Shown here in pieces: positions 51,766 to 59,874 of a stretch of 64,000 nucleotides of DNA. The notes beneath the pieces were generated by a model, which was not told where the DNA came from, did not search any database, and saw nothing but the letters and a program-made list of their open reading frames with translations. The stretch is from Candidatus Saccharimonadota bacterium (lineage in GTDB: Bacteria > Patescibacteriota > Saccharimonadia > Saccharimonadales > Saccharimonadaceae), in the NCBI GenBank assembly GCA_027312225.1, contig DAICXK010000003.1, positions 244 to 64,243 on the forward strand, in the 5' to 3' direction. The translations under genes were made by a program, and so were the position numbers. Positions within the stretch are counted from its first letter, which is position 1. Each line of letters begins with the position of its first letter.

Positions 51766-52824
51766 ATGAGCGATACACAAACATCCAGCATGGTCGAAAA
51801 TATTACCAAAGCAGTTGAACAGACACTTGAGGTAATCGACCAAGAGCGCGAGCGCGAGATTATTACGCGTCGTTTTGGGCTTTTTGAACGAAAAGAAACA
51901 CTAGAACAAATCGGTGAACTACTAGGCATCACCCGAGAGCGCGTGCGCCAACTTGAAAAGGCGATTATGATTCGTTTGCGAACTGCCGCTGAAGAAGGTA
52001 AAATCCCTGCCTTGACCGCTATTGAAAAACAAATTGTCGCACACCTTAGCGAATCTGGCCGCGTCTCCCGTGTCACCAACCTTGCTGACGCCTTGACCGG
52101 TCACACTAGCACCTTGCAAGAGCGCGCACGTGTCGCTTTTTTGGCAGAACTTGCACCAAACCTCAGTGTTGTTAGTGAAAACGATCACTATTATCATGCT
52201 GTAGGTCTCAAAGAACACGGCGACGACAAAAAGATCAAAGGTAACGTTGACATCATCGTCAAACAAATCAAAACGCATGGCCAGCCAATCACGGCCGAAC
52301 AACTTCATGATCTTTTGGCGTTCGAACATCCGTCACACATTCATGCGCATGCCACCGTCAGCAAAAACCTTGCCAGCCTTAAAAAGAACTGGGGCCTTAT
52401 TAAATGGCCGACTGTTAACCCAAAGAACATTCGCGACAAAATTTATGTTATCCTGTCAGACCACGGCAAGCCACTACACTTCAGTGAAATCGCTGGCGCC
52501 ATCAAAGACAGTAGCTTCAAACGCCGCGATGTTACCACTCAGGCAATTCACAACGAACTGATTAAAGACAAGCGCTTTGTGCTGATCGGTCGTGGCATTT
52601 ACGCACTGAACGACTGGGGATTCTCTCGTGGTACCGTCTCAGATATCATCGCCGACATCCTCAAAGAGGCGAATGAGCCACTTCACCGCGACGAGATTGT
52701 CAAACGCGTACTAAAAAGCCGTCAAGTCAAAGAAACGACCATCCTCTTGAACCTGCAATCAAAGCCACAGTTCAAGCGTGTCGCCAAAGCAACCTACGCT
52801 CTCGAGAACACCAAGACGAAGTAA
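51766..52824 (+). CDS. sigma-70 region 4-like HTH plus HARE-HTH (RpoE delta-like) domains
   Basis: EREREIITRRFGLFERKETLEQIGELLGITRERVRQLEKAIMIRLR (sigma region 4); KPLHFSEIAGAIKDSSFKRRDVTTQAIHNELIKDKRFVLIGRGIYALNDWG (HARE-HTH). Confidence 0.88.
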   Translation: MSDTQTSSMVENITKAVEQTLEVIDQEREREIITRRFGLFERKETLEQIGELLGITRERVRQLEKAIMIRLRTAAEEGKIPALTAIEKQIVAHLSESGRVSRVTNLADALTGHTSTLQERARVAFLAELAPNLSVVSENDHYYHAVGLKEHGDDKKIKGNVDIIVKQIKTHGQPITAEQLHDLLAFEHPSHIHAHATVSKNLASLKKNWGLIKWPTVNPKNIRDKIYVILSDHGKPLHFSEIAGAIKDSSFKRRDVTTQAIHNELIKDKRFVLIGRGIYALNDWGFSRGTVSDIIADILKEANEPLHRDEIVKRVLKSRQVKETTILLNLQSKPQFKRVAKATYALENTKTK

Positions 52825-52869
52825 GTTGCTAATCTTGGGCGTTAGTGCGACAATAAAAGGGTAAACATT

Positions 52870-55542
52870 ATGAGCATTTTCTCTTGGTTATTCGATACAT
52901 TGTTGCAATGGTACGTTTGGATGCCTATTGTTGGCGTTCTTGCATACCTAACATGGCGCAACAATCGTATTATCGATGCCGTCAAATCAACCGACAGCGT
53001 GCTACTAATACTGGAGATTCCAAAGGCCAACGACAAGCAAGAGCTCGCCGCCGAGCAGCTATTTGCGAGCCTCCACGGTATTCTTCGCGACAAACAAGAG
53101 CTAAAGCTCAATGGTGGCGTCCAAGAGCACCTTAGTTTCGAGATTGCCAGCGTCAACGGTCAAATCCGATTCTATGTCTGGGTGCCCAAGAATCTCCGCA
53201 GCTTTGTCGAAGGTCAGATCTATGCCCAATATCCGACTGTACAGATTAACGAAGCCGATGAGGACTACGTCGTTCATGAACGCGACCACAGCGTCGTGTA
53301 TACGTCGGAAATCACACTGACTGATAACGAGGCCCTCCCAATCAAGACCTTCCAAAATTTTGAGGTCGACCCTCTCGCGGGTATCACCGGAACCCTGGCA
53401 AAGCTCGACAGTGGGGAAGAGGTGTGGGTACAAATTATTGCACGTCCTGTCGCTGACGAATGGCACAAAAAGTCCGAGCAATGGATTAAATCAACCAAAA
53501 ACGGCAACCCGTTTGGGTTCTTGTCGGGTGGCGGGTCACTTAACTTTCGATGGCTGGCTGAAGTCCTCGAAGCACTCTGGAAACCACCAGAAGGCACCGC
53601 TGGCGCACCCGCTGCGGGAAAAGAATTGTCTGATCGTGACAAAACGCGCATTAGCGAGGCCGAAAAGAAGGCGGCAAAACTGGGGTACCAAGTCAAACTG
53701 CGTATCGCATACCTTGGCGAAAGCCAGACCAACGCCAAACTGCAAATGCAGGCGATTGTCGGAACATTCAAACAGTTTAACAGCACCAACCTCAACGGAT
53801 TCAAGATGGCTAGCCCAAGCTTCGCGAAAGACGACCTGATGTTCTATAAGGCTCGGTCATTCGCTGATCGTGGGTTTATTCTTAATATCGAGGAATTAGC
53901 CTCGGTCTTTCACCTGCCACACACCAACGTTGAAACACCGAATATTGTCTGGGCATCGTCAAAGACTGCCGAACCGCCTGCCAAGCTGCCTGTCATCACC
54001 GGCAATGACGCCATTGACGAGAACATCAGCGCCTTCGGCCTGACAAACTTCCGTGGTATCAATCATCAGTTTGGCATGCTTCGTTATGACCGCAGCCGCC
54101 ACGTGTATATCATCGGGCAGACCGGTGCGGGTAAGTCAGGCCTGTTAGAGTTGTTTGCACTGTCTGACATCTTTCATGGACAGGGTTACGCCATTATTGA
54201 TCCGCACGGTGACTTTGCCATCAACAACATGAAGTTTATCCCAGGGTCACGCCTCGACGACGTCGTTTATTTTAATCCCGCCGATACCGCGTATCCACTC
54301 GGCTTTAACCCGCTTGAGGTGTATAACCCATCGCAAAAGACCAACATTAGCTCTGAGGTTATCGGTGTTCTGAAACGTATGTTCGGTGAGAGCTGGGGAC
54401 CACGCCTTGAATATATCCTGCGTTACACCATCCTCGCGCTGCTCGACCGACCGAGTACCACCATGCTGGATATCACACGCATGCTCACCGACAAAAAATT
54501 CCGCAAAGAAACGTTGGACTACTGCCAAGATACCGTGGTGTTGAATTTCTGGAAGGTAGAGTTCGCCAGCTGGAATGACAAGTTCGTTGCCGAAGCCATC
54601 GCCCCAGTCCTTAACAAGGTCGGCGCCTTTACTGCCAACCCTGTCATCCGTAATATTATCGGCCAGCCCAAGTCAACGTTTAATATCCGTCAAATCATGG
54701 ACGAAGGCAAAATCCTGGTAGTCAACCTGTCCAAGGGTCTGATTGGCGAAGATAACGCCAGCATTCTAGGATCATTCCTCGTCACCAAAATTCAGCTGGC
54801 CGCAATGTCGCGTTCGGATATCCCCGACATCAAGGATCGCCGTCCGTTCTATCTTTATGTCGACGAGTTCCAGAACTTTGCCACCGACAGCTTTGCAACG
54901 ATTCTATCTGAGGCACGTAAATACGGTCTGAATCTGACAGTCGCTAACCAGTACATCTCACAGATGTCAGAGACCGTACGCGATGCCGTGTTTGGCAACG
55001 TCGGAACAATGATTAGCTTCCGCGTGTCGGCCGACGACAGCCCAATTCTGGCTAAACAGTTCGAGCCGCAATTCGAGCCAAATGACCTCCTGCAGATGCA
55101 CAACCGTCACTTTATCATCAACATGGTCATCAATGGCGAGAAGTCACCAGCATTTAGTGCAACGACCCTAACATTACCGCCGCAACAAGCAGATAACACC
55201 AGCCGCATCATTGAGCATACACGTCGTCGTTACAGCCGTCCTCGTGCCGAAGTTGAGGCCGAAATCAGCGCCGCTATCCAACCGCCAGATCACCTCAAAA
55301 AGCCAACGCCGCAGGCGGTGGGAGCCGTTAACTGGCCGATAAATGCACATACCCAAGTCGTAACGCCCACTCCGCCCGCGCCGGCACCCGAATCGCCAAA
55401 GCTTGAATTGCCACTCGTCGAAGACGGCCCGGCCAAGCCAACCGAGGCAATCGGTAGCGGCAGCGTAAAACCAAAGCGCAAGCGCACCCGCAGCCGCAAG
55501 AAGAAAACGCCGGCAGCCGCCGACGCACCAAAGACAGAATAA
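52870..55542 (+). CDS. conjugation/T4SS-type ATPase (VirD4/TraC/DUF87-like), N-terminal membrane anchor
   Basis: YIIGQTGAGKSGLLELFAL, GYAIIDPHGDFA, FYLYVDEFQNFATDSFATILSEARKYGLNLTVANQYISQM; basic C-terminal tail KPKRKRTRSRKKKTP. Confidence 0.9.
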   Translation: MSIFSWLFDTLLQWYVWMPIVGVLAYLTWRNNRIIDAVKSTDSVLLILEIPKANDKQELAAEQLFASLHGILRDKQELKLNGGVQEHLSFEIASVNGQIRFYVWVPKNLRSFVEGQIYAQYPTVQINEADEDYVVHERDHSVVYTSEITLTDNEALPIKTFQNFEVDPLAGITGTLAKLDSGEEVWVQIIARPVADEWHKKSEQWIKSTKNGNPFGFLSGGGSLNFRWLAEVLEALWKPPEGTAGAPAAGKELSDRDKTRISEAEKKAAKLGYQVKLRIAYLGESQTNAKLQMQAIVGTFKQFNSTNLNGFKMASPSFAKDDLMFYKARSFADRGFILNIEELASVFHLPHTNVETPNIVWASSKTAEPPAKLPVITGNDAIDENISAFGLTNFRGINHQFGMLRYDRSRHVYIIGQTGAGKSGLLELFALSDIFHGQGYAIIDPHGDFAINNMKFIPGSRLDDVVYFNPADTAYPLGFNPLEVYNPSQKTNISSEVIGVLKRMFGESWGPRLEYILRYTILALLDRPSTTMLDITRMLTDKKFRKETLDYCQDTVVLNFWKVEFASWNDKFVAEAIAPVLNKVGAFTANPVIRNIIGQPKSTFNIRQIMDEGKILVVNLSKGLIGEDNASILGSFLVTKIQLAAMSRSDIPDIKDRRPFYLYVDEFQNFATDSFATILSEARKYGLNLTVANQYISQMSETVRDAVFGNVGTMISFRVSADDSPILAKQFEPQFEPNDLLQMHNRHFIINMVINGEKSPAFSATTLTLPPQQADNTSRIIEHTRRRYSRPRAEVEAEISAAIQPPDHLKKPTPQAVGAVNWPINAHTQVVTPTPPAPAPESPKLELPLVEDGPAKPTEAIGSGSVKPKRKRTRSRKKKTPAAADAPKTE

Positions 55543-55563
55543 TTCTCCCCCAGAAAGACTTGC

Positions 55564-55589
55564 GCCCCGCACCACGAATGGTGCGGGGC
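55564..55589. terminator. GC-rich hairpin, no U-tract on either strand
   Basis: GCCCCGCACCA-cgaa-TGGTGCGGGGC, 11-bp stem with a 4-nt loop. Confidence 0.55.
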
Positions 55590-55629
55590 AGCCACTTGGC
55601 CAGCGAGCCCTCGAGGGCAGAAGAGGAAC

Positions 55630-56166
55630 TCAGTCAGAGCGCTCCTCATACGGATGCCACTTCCAGGTGTCGGCCACCATCATGGGAAGGGCGTGCATGA
55701 CGCCATCCACCTCGATGTGCTCCTCACGAGAGACAACGACGATGTAGTCCTGGTTCGCGACCTCAGCGTTGATTGCATCGAACACCGGGTCGGGCAGGCC
55801 GAGCACCGTCAGGATCCGACGACTGAGCTTCGATCCAGATCCGTCATAGCCCAGCAGGGCGTTGACCGCGTGGATCACCGGCACACCCTTGTCATCGAAG
55901 AAGACAGCCCCACGCCGCGACGTCGGACGATCCCAGATGAACTCGACACGAGCGATGCGCCCCATCGAAGCATGAGGACCGGTAGCCAGGTTGTTGTACC
56001 CGCGCAGGATCTCTCCCAGCACGGGCCAACATGCCTCGGCATCGTCACTGAACGTCATGAAGCTCACGGCGTACAGCAGCGCACCGTCATCATGACGGTC
56101 GGTCGTACCGAGGGTCATGACGCGCGGGTCCTCATACGGAACCTTGGTATGCGCCTTGTAGGGCAC
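55630..56166 (-). CDS. hypothetical protein, 178 aa, GTG start
   Basis: AGAGGAGTAACA SD before GTG; GC-rich codons; monocistronic. Confidence 0.7.
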   Translation of the reverse strand: MPYKAHTKVPYEDPRVMTLGTTDRHDDGALLYAVSFMTFSDDAEACWPVLGEILRGYNNLATGPHASMGRIARVEFIWDRPTSRRGAVFFDDKGVPVIHAVNALLGYDGSGSKLSRRILTVLGLPDPVFDAINAEVANQDYIVVVSREEHIEVDGVMHALPMMVADTWKWHPYEERSD

Positions 56167-56265
56167 TGTTACTCCTCTGTTCGTGCCTCGCTCACTACGG
56201 ATGTAGGAACATAAGCATCATCTTATTATACCATGTTTTTATTTAATAACAAAGAGTCATAGGTA

Positions 56266-56294
56266 TTGAATATAGTACAATAATGTGATATAAT
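56266..56294 (+). promoter_or_regulatory. sigma70-like promoter TTGAAT-17-TATAAT
   Basis: TTGAAT 56266-56271, TATAAT 56289-56294. Confidence 0.7.
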
Positions 56295-56349
56295 ATTTCT
56301 ACTTGTGCGGATCCCCGCGCAAGACGACCCTACACAGATTGGAGCCGAG

Positions 56350-56871
56350 ATGGTTCTCGAACTTTCCGCCGTCAGTGTCACGATCATCACACTCGCCGCC
56401 GCACTCTACGTCGGCAATCAACTGGCCGAGTTCATGAACTACTGGCGGAAGGCAAGGATCAACCGCATCATCGCCGCATTCGAGAAGATCCACGAGGCAG
56501 CGTTCGACGACGTCGACAACGTCTCGTTCGATCTCTACTGGGACGACGTCTCCGATGTCGTCAAGCAACATGTCAAGGAGTCCAACCTCCTCATGCCCGA
56601 GGAGCTCCGCGACATCATCCCGACCGAAATGCTGGATCATGTGATCCAGCCCCAAGTCAGGGAGGCTCGCAGCATCGCCCGACACCTGGCCGCCCATGCC
56701 CGCATGGGCAACAAGGAGGCCTCGTTCGCCAAGAAGCTGCCCAAGATGCACCGCGAGGCACTGACCCAGATCATCACCGATCACGAGAAGGACCTCGACA
56801 AGCAGCGCAGCCTGCTCATCAGCGTCGGCGTTGACGTGTCCGCCCTCGAGCGGCACTTCGCCTCCCAGTAG
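56350..56871 (+). CDS. hypothetical protein with N-terminal hydrophobic segment
   Basis: MVLELSAVSVTIITLAAALYVGNQLAEF...; GC-rich codons; hairpin directly after stop. Confidence 0.7.
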   Translation: MVLELSAVSVTIITLAAALYVGNQLAEFMNYWRKARINRIIAAFEKIHEAAFDDVDNVSFDLYWDDVSDVVKQHVKESNLLMPEELRDIIPTEMLDHVIQPQVREARSIARHLAAHARMGNKEASFAKKLPKMHREALTQIITDHEKDLDKQRSLLISVGVDVSALERHFASQ

Positions 56872-56877
56872 GGTCTT

Positions 56878-56904
56878 CGGGGGTGGCCACCACGGCCACC
56901 CCCG
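56878..56904 (+). terminator. GC-rich hairpin without U-tract
   Basis: CGGGGGTGGCC-accac-GGCCACCCCCG, 11-bp stem, 7 nt after stop. Confidence 0.6.
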
Positions 56905-56941
56905 TCTACCCCATGAACTATTATCGTAGACTTTTCTACAC

Positions 56942-56972
56942 TTGACGACACATCGTTGCCTCAGGCTATACT
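56942..56972 (+). promoter_or_regulatory. possible promoter TTGACG-19-TATACT
   Basis: TTGACG 56942-56947, TATACT 56967-56972; suboptimal spacing. Confidence 0.4.
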
Positions 56973-57184
56973 GAATATAGCTATGTAGGTACTGGTGGAT
57001 GCCTTTTCACTTACAAGCGTAAATGTACGATTGACGTCCGAAAAAGACGTTCTTACACCTCCATCGTGGTAAACAGATTGGCGCTTGTCCTTCAGGGCAG
57101 CAGAGCGGCAGCCGGTCCTTTCCACCGCTGGATCACTCCAAAATCCGCTCGCTTTATTTCAACAATAGGCAGAGGAGTGGTGTT

Positions 57185-57436
57185 ATGACCAAAACAATCA
57201 TAAATAAAGAGGTAAATGTGACACGCGTCGGGTTCAAAAAGAACTTGATGGCGTATCCGCGCCGAGTCGAGTACGAGGGAACAACCTACGACTTCATCGA
57301 CGCCGGAATCAGCTGCATCATTCGCAGTGGCGAGCACATCGCACAGATTCTGACACTTACCGATGGTCGCTCGCAGTTTCGATTGCGCAGCGACAACAGG
57401 GGAGGCTGCTGGACATTACTGTCGATCAGCGCCTAA
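57185..57436 (+). CDS. small hypothetical protein, 83 aa
   Basis: GAGGAGTGGTGTT SD; preceded by an approximately 205-nt noncoding leader. Confidence 0.7.
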   Translation: MTKTIINKEVNVTRVGFKKNLMAYPRRVEYEGTTYDFIDAGISCIIRSGEHIAQILTLTDGRSQFRLRSDNRGGCWTLLSISA

Positions 57437-57446
57437 ACCCCCTATC

Positions 57447-57478
57447 AAAACATCCCGCATTGCAATGCGGGATGTTTT
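57447..57478. terminator. bidirectional intrinsic terminator
   Basis: AAAACATCCCGCATTGCAATGCGGGATGTTTT, perfect 32-nt palindrome between convergent genes. Confidence 0.9.
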
Positions 57479-57482
57479 GATG

Positions 57483-58052
57483 TTAGGCGAGCCGCGATCG
57501 TTCAATCTCGGCAATTTGCTCGGCGCTCGGTTGAATAAACTCTGCCTCTGTAACACCCTCATCAATCGCAAATCCAAATCGTGACAGTGGCGCGAATGAC
57601 AATGTAAAGAGATGCGTATGCAGATGCCCAATCGATTTGCTGGGATTGCGCGGTGATCGCGTATAGCTTTGTACGGCTGTGCCCTCGGCCACCGATTCTT
57701 CCGCCTCGTAAATGTACCTGTCGCGCAATTCCCGAGCCATCGGCGTAAGGTCATTCTCGCTATCAATATGCGCATCAGGGATAATCAATTTATGGTCAAT
57801 GACTTGCTGAGCATCAAAATGAGCATAGGCAGGGCGAGCCTGAATGACAAAAACACCCAGGCCTTTCTCGCCAATTTTCTCGACGACTTCGACACCTCGT
57901 CTTTCTAGACCCTCTGGACAGAAAGTACAATCCGCATCAAGACTTCCTGTTGCCACTCGCGCTGCGTAGGCAGGGCCAGAGCCATCAGCCCCGCGGTAAA
58001 AACCAGGACGAACAATTTTTCCATTACTAATATGTAGCGGGCTTTCGCTCAT
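57483..58052 (-). CDS. HIT-like protein
   Basis: SIGHLHTHLFTLSF (HxHxH-type motif), CTFCPEG near N-terminus. Confidence 0.7.
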   Translation of the reverse strand: MSESPLHISNGKIVRPGFYRGADGSGPAYAARVATGSLDADCTFCPEGLERRGVEVVEKIGEKGLGVFVIQARPAYAHFDAQQVIDHKLIIPDAHIDSENDLTPMARELRDRYIYEAEESVAEGTAVQSYTRSPRNPSKSIGHLHTHLFTLSFAPLSRFGFAIDEGVTEAEFIQPSAEQIAEIERSRLA

Positions 58053-58196
58053 AACTACACACATTATACCACTATTACTTCATATATTCGACACATTATT
58101 AAATATCTCGTACAAAGTGTTATTTTATCAACCAAAAGACCAAAAGGAAGCTCCGTGCATATGCTATACTTAGTATAGTAATTTAATAGAGGTAGC

Positions 58197-59246
58197 ATGA
58201 AAAAAGATACACAGCCAGAATATATATTCGGATTAGATTCATTCGGTGATTTGGCCGCCAAGAAAGATGGCACGATGACAAATTACGCCGAAGCAATCCG
58301 ATTGGTCATTAAAGAGTCAGTGCTCGCCGAAAAGGTAGGCATTGATGCTATTACCCTTGGCGAGCACCACCGTGCGGATTTCGCTATCTCCAGCCCCGAA
58401 ATGGTCCTTGCCGCCATTGCCAGTAAGACCAAGCGCATCAAGCTTGCCAGCGGCGTCACCGTTCTTTCCAGTGATGATCCCGTGCGAGTATTCGAGCGCT
58501 TTTCAACCCTCGACGCCGTGAGTGGCGGCCGGGCACAGATTATCTTGGGTCGAGGCTCATTCACCGAATCATTCCCACTGTTTGGCTATGACTTGCGCGA
58601 CTACGAAGAACTGTTTGAAGAGAAAATTGAGCTGTTCAGCAAGATCCTCAAGGAAGAGCCCGTGTCGTGGCAGGGTACGCACACGCAATCGCTTGACGCG
58701 GCAGATATCTTTCCAAAAACTGAATCTGGTAAATTAGAGACGCTTGTTGGTGTTGGCGGCTCGCCACAATCGGTCATTCGTGCGGCTGCCTATGACTTCC
58801 CGCTGATGTTCGCGATTATCGGTGGTAGCCCGGAACGCTTTACCCCGTACGCCGACCTGTACAAACGTGCCGTGGCAGAGTTCGGCCGTACCCCGCACCC
58901 AATTGGCATGCACTCGCCAGGTTTTATCGCCGACACTGATGAAGAGGCGATCAAACTGGCGTTCCCATGGTTCAAAGAGCAAATGGACCGCGTCGGCAAA
59001 ACCCGCGGTTGGGCGCCCATGAGCCGCGAACACTTCCTTGGTGAGGTAAAGCACGGCAGCATGTACGTTGGCGCACCCGAAACGGTCGCCCAGAAAATTG
59101 CGGCGGCTATGAAGGCAATTGGCGCCACCCGCTTTGATCTGGTGTATGGTTTTGGGCCAGTCCCCATCAAAGCCCGTCAACGTATGATTGAACTCTACGG
59201 CACCAAGGTTATCCCGCGCGTCCGTGAATTACTGGCAGGCAACTAA
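58197..59246 (+). CDS. LLM-class (luciferase-like) flavin-dependent oxidoreductase
   Basis: VGIDAITLGEHHRADFAISSPEMVLAAIASKTKRIKLASGVTVLSSDDPVRVFERFSTLDAVSGGRAQIILGRGSFTESFPLFG. Confidence 0.94.
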   Translation: MKKDTQPEYIFGLDSFGDLAAKKDGTMTNYAEAIRLVIKESVLAEKVGIDAITLGEHHRADFAISSPEMVLAAIASKTKRIKLASGVTVLSSDDPVRVFERFSTLDAVSGGRAQIILGRGSFTESFPLFGYDLRDYEELFEEKIELFSKILKEEPVSWQGTHTQSLDAADIFPKTESGKLETLVGVGGSPQSVIRAAAYDFPLMFAIIGGSPERFTPYADLYKRAVAEFGRTPHPIGMHSPGFIADTDEEAIKLAFPWFKEQMDRVGKTRGWAPMSREHFLGEVKHGSMYVGAPETVAQKIAAAMKAIGATRFDLVYGFGPVPIKARQRMIELYGTKVIPRVRELLAGN

Positions 59247-59248
59247 GC

Positions 59249-59872
59249 ATGCAGACTATTGGAATTATCGGCGCCGGCAAATTGGGAATCACCCTGGCCC
59301 AACTCGCCGTTAGGGCAGGGTACCAGGTCTTAATCTCTGGATCGGGCGATCCAGGAAAAATACGGCTGGCGGTCGACGTACTAGCGCCGGGCGCTGTCAG
59401 CGCCCGTTCTCAGGAAGTTGCCGAGTCTGCCGATATCATCATTCTGGCACTGCCGCTTGGCAAATTCCACCAACTTGCGCCACAGTATTTTGCGGACAAG
59501 CTCGTTATTGACGCCATGAACTACTGGTGGGAGGTTGACGGACCGCGCAGTGACATTTTACCTGACGACCAGTCGTCCAGCGAATACGTCCAGGCGCTTC
59601 TGCCTGCAGCCCATGTCATCAAGGCGCTCAGTCATATGGGATATCACGATCTTTATGACGAAGCTCGGGGGAAAGACCTGCCAGGTCGTAAGGCTATCGC
59701 CCTGGCAGGAGATAACACGGCTGACATTGCCGCTGCGAGTGAACTCATCGATAGCCTTGGTTTTGATCCGCTGCCAATTGGACAACTGGCAGCCGGCCGC
59801 AAGCTAGAACCTGGCGGCCCCGCATTTGGTGTCGACGAAAACATCCAGGCGCTGCGCCAACTACTCGGCTAG
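59249..59872 (+). CDS. F420-dependent NADP oxidoreductase-like Rossmann protein
   Basis: MQTIGIIGAGKLGITLAQLAVRAGYQVLISGSGDP; VAESADIIILALPLG; LVIDAMNYW. Confidence 0.88.
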   Translation: MQTIGIIGAGKLGITLAQLAVRAGYQVLISGSGDPGKIRLAVDVLAPGAVSARSQEVAESADIIILALPLGKFHQLAPQYFADKLVIDAMNYWWEVDGPRSDILPDDQSSSEYVQALLPAAHVIKALSHMGYHDLYDEARGKDLPGRKAIALAGDNTADIAAASELIDSLGFDPLPIGQLAAGRKLEPGGPAFGVDENIQALRQLLG

Positions 59873-59874
59873 CC

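Noticed and set aside
57416-57775. Minus ORF of 119 aa overlapping the HIT-like gene and terminator
   Set aside because: Alternative frame crossing a perfect bidirectional terminator; HIT-like frame has motifs
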